NCBI GenBank assembly: GCA_965247735.1
Contig: CBDFHN010000001.1
Coordinates: 813,335 to 877,334, forward strand
Direction of reading: 5' to 3'
Length of the DNA: 64,000 nt
Source: JAOXRU01 sp965247735
Lineage (GTDB): Bacteria; Bacteroidota; Bacteroidia; Flavobacteriales; Flavobacteriaceae
The notes under the pieces were generated by a model. That model did not search any database and was not told the origin of the DNA. It saw nothing but the letters and a program-made list of their open reading frames with translations. A program made the translations under genes and the position numbers. Below are positions 63,773 to 64,000 of the stretch, piece by piece. Position 1 is the first letter of the stretch; the number at the start of each line of letters is the position of its first letter.

Positions 63773-64000
63773 AAGAGAGTGAGTGGTGTGTGTACAGTGA
63801 AGAGAGTGAGTGGTGTGTGTACAGTGTATCTCCCATGCCTGGTGTTACATTATTTTGCTTTGTGCATGAGTACATTGTATATACATGTACATGTACATTG
63901 TACATGTATATACATGTGCTTTGCCTTGTTTGTTTGTTTGACCTTGCTTCTTTGACCTTGCTTCTTTCTTTCTTCCTTCTCATCTCTCATTAAAAACATG

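Larger units (their letters stand above)
62746..64000. other. Eukaryote-like sequence (probable chimera or host DNA)
   Basis: Composition changes abruptly at ~62,746. A 35-bp spaced duplication (CCTTTACCT at 62,746 and 62,781) begins at the junction. TACATG/TGTATA microsatellites occur at 62,924-62,953, 63,067-63,076, 63,123-63,153 and 63,871-63,917. Pyrimidine tracts, a spliced-looking DED exon and a CpG-rich inverted-repeat element follow. Frames in this part are not bacterial genes. The sequence at 63,091-63,127 recurs at 63,964-64,000, so a tandem duplication of ~870 bp starts again at the right edge. Confidence 0.75.

Noticed and set aside
62735..63993. Several ORFs of 60-130 codons on both strands in the last 1.25 kb
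   Set aside because: They lie in eukaryote-like sequence with microsatellites, an intron-exon structure and a CpG-rich element; none looks like a bacterial gene.

Overview
Most of the window (about 1-62,745) is low-GC DNA of a marine flavobacterium-like Bacteroidota. The pointers are a PorP/SprF outer-membrane protein next to a giant SprB-like adhesin with a type IX secretion C-terminal domain, a GEVED-type secreted protease, a propeller/LytS-type histidine kinase with a LytTR regulator, and promoters of the Bacteroidota form TTG-N20-TAnnTTTG. The last 1.25 kb is different. It carries TACATG-type microsatellites, an exon with clear splice signals that encodes a death-effector-domain (DED) segment, and a CpG-rich inverted-repeat element. 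That part looks like animal DNA, plausibly from a sponge or another invertebrate host, and is probably joined to the bacterial sequence as an assembly chimera near 62,745. No tRNA, rRNA or CRISPR array was seen.

Layout. 1-3,936: a type IIS restriction-modification module (fused m6A/m5C methyltransferase, Eco31I-like nuclease, controller protein with operator). 3,965-12,550: a compact array read on the minus strand, made of a tyrosine recombinase followed by short cassettes separated by attC-like hairpins. Two 2.43-kb IS91-like elements and two tandem 320-bp non-coding units sit at the hairpin core triplet AAC. This is the most unusual part of the window. 12,633-20,773: a zinc-ribbon protein, decayed genes, a 1,022-aa hybrid sensor kinase and IS relics. 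20,774-31,674: an FG-GAP propeller protein, SprF and an about 2,830-codon adhesin with 15 cadherin-like repeats and about 11 calcium-binding DxDxDG units. 32,277-37,415: a graveyard of pseudogenes and insertion sequences (IS21, IS4, IS630 split by IS200, IS1595, a LexA-like regulator). 37,552-41,028: a 1,158-aa leucine-rich-repeat protein without a signal peptide. 42,124-44,640: LytTR regulator, an IS1595 element with its 8-bp target duplication, and an IS200 relic. 44,837-48,559: a peptide export cluster (double-glycine peptide, internal terminator, membrane protein, thioredoxin-like protein, C39-peptidase ABC exporter). 49,946-52,693: secreted trypsin-like protease and a basic-tailed protein. 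53,397-59,258: a minus-strand operon with divergent trehalose-6-phosphate phosphatase and synthase plus two unknown proteins. 60,505-62,745: ECF sigma factor, TPR protein, IS630 relic and a truncated lipoprotein.

How the parts may work together. The adhesin and SprF form a secretion/anchoring pair for the cell surface. The LRR protein, the trehalose-type enzymes, the 420-aa hairpin membrane protein and the 257-aa protein all lack signal peptides and end in short lysine/arginine-rich tails, which suggests (inference only) a set of host-directed or otherwise translocated proteins in a host-associated bacterium.

Many genes are broken by one extra base in an A or T run. This fits homopolymer sequencing error at least as well as true decay, so several entries called pseudogene may be intact in the organism.
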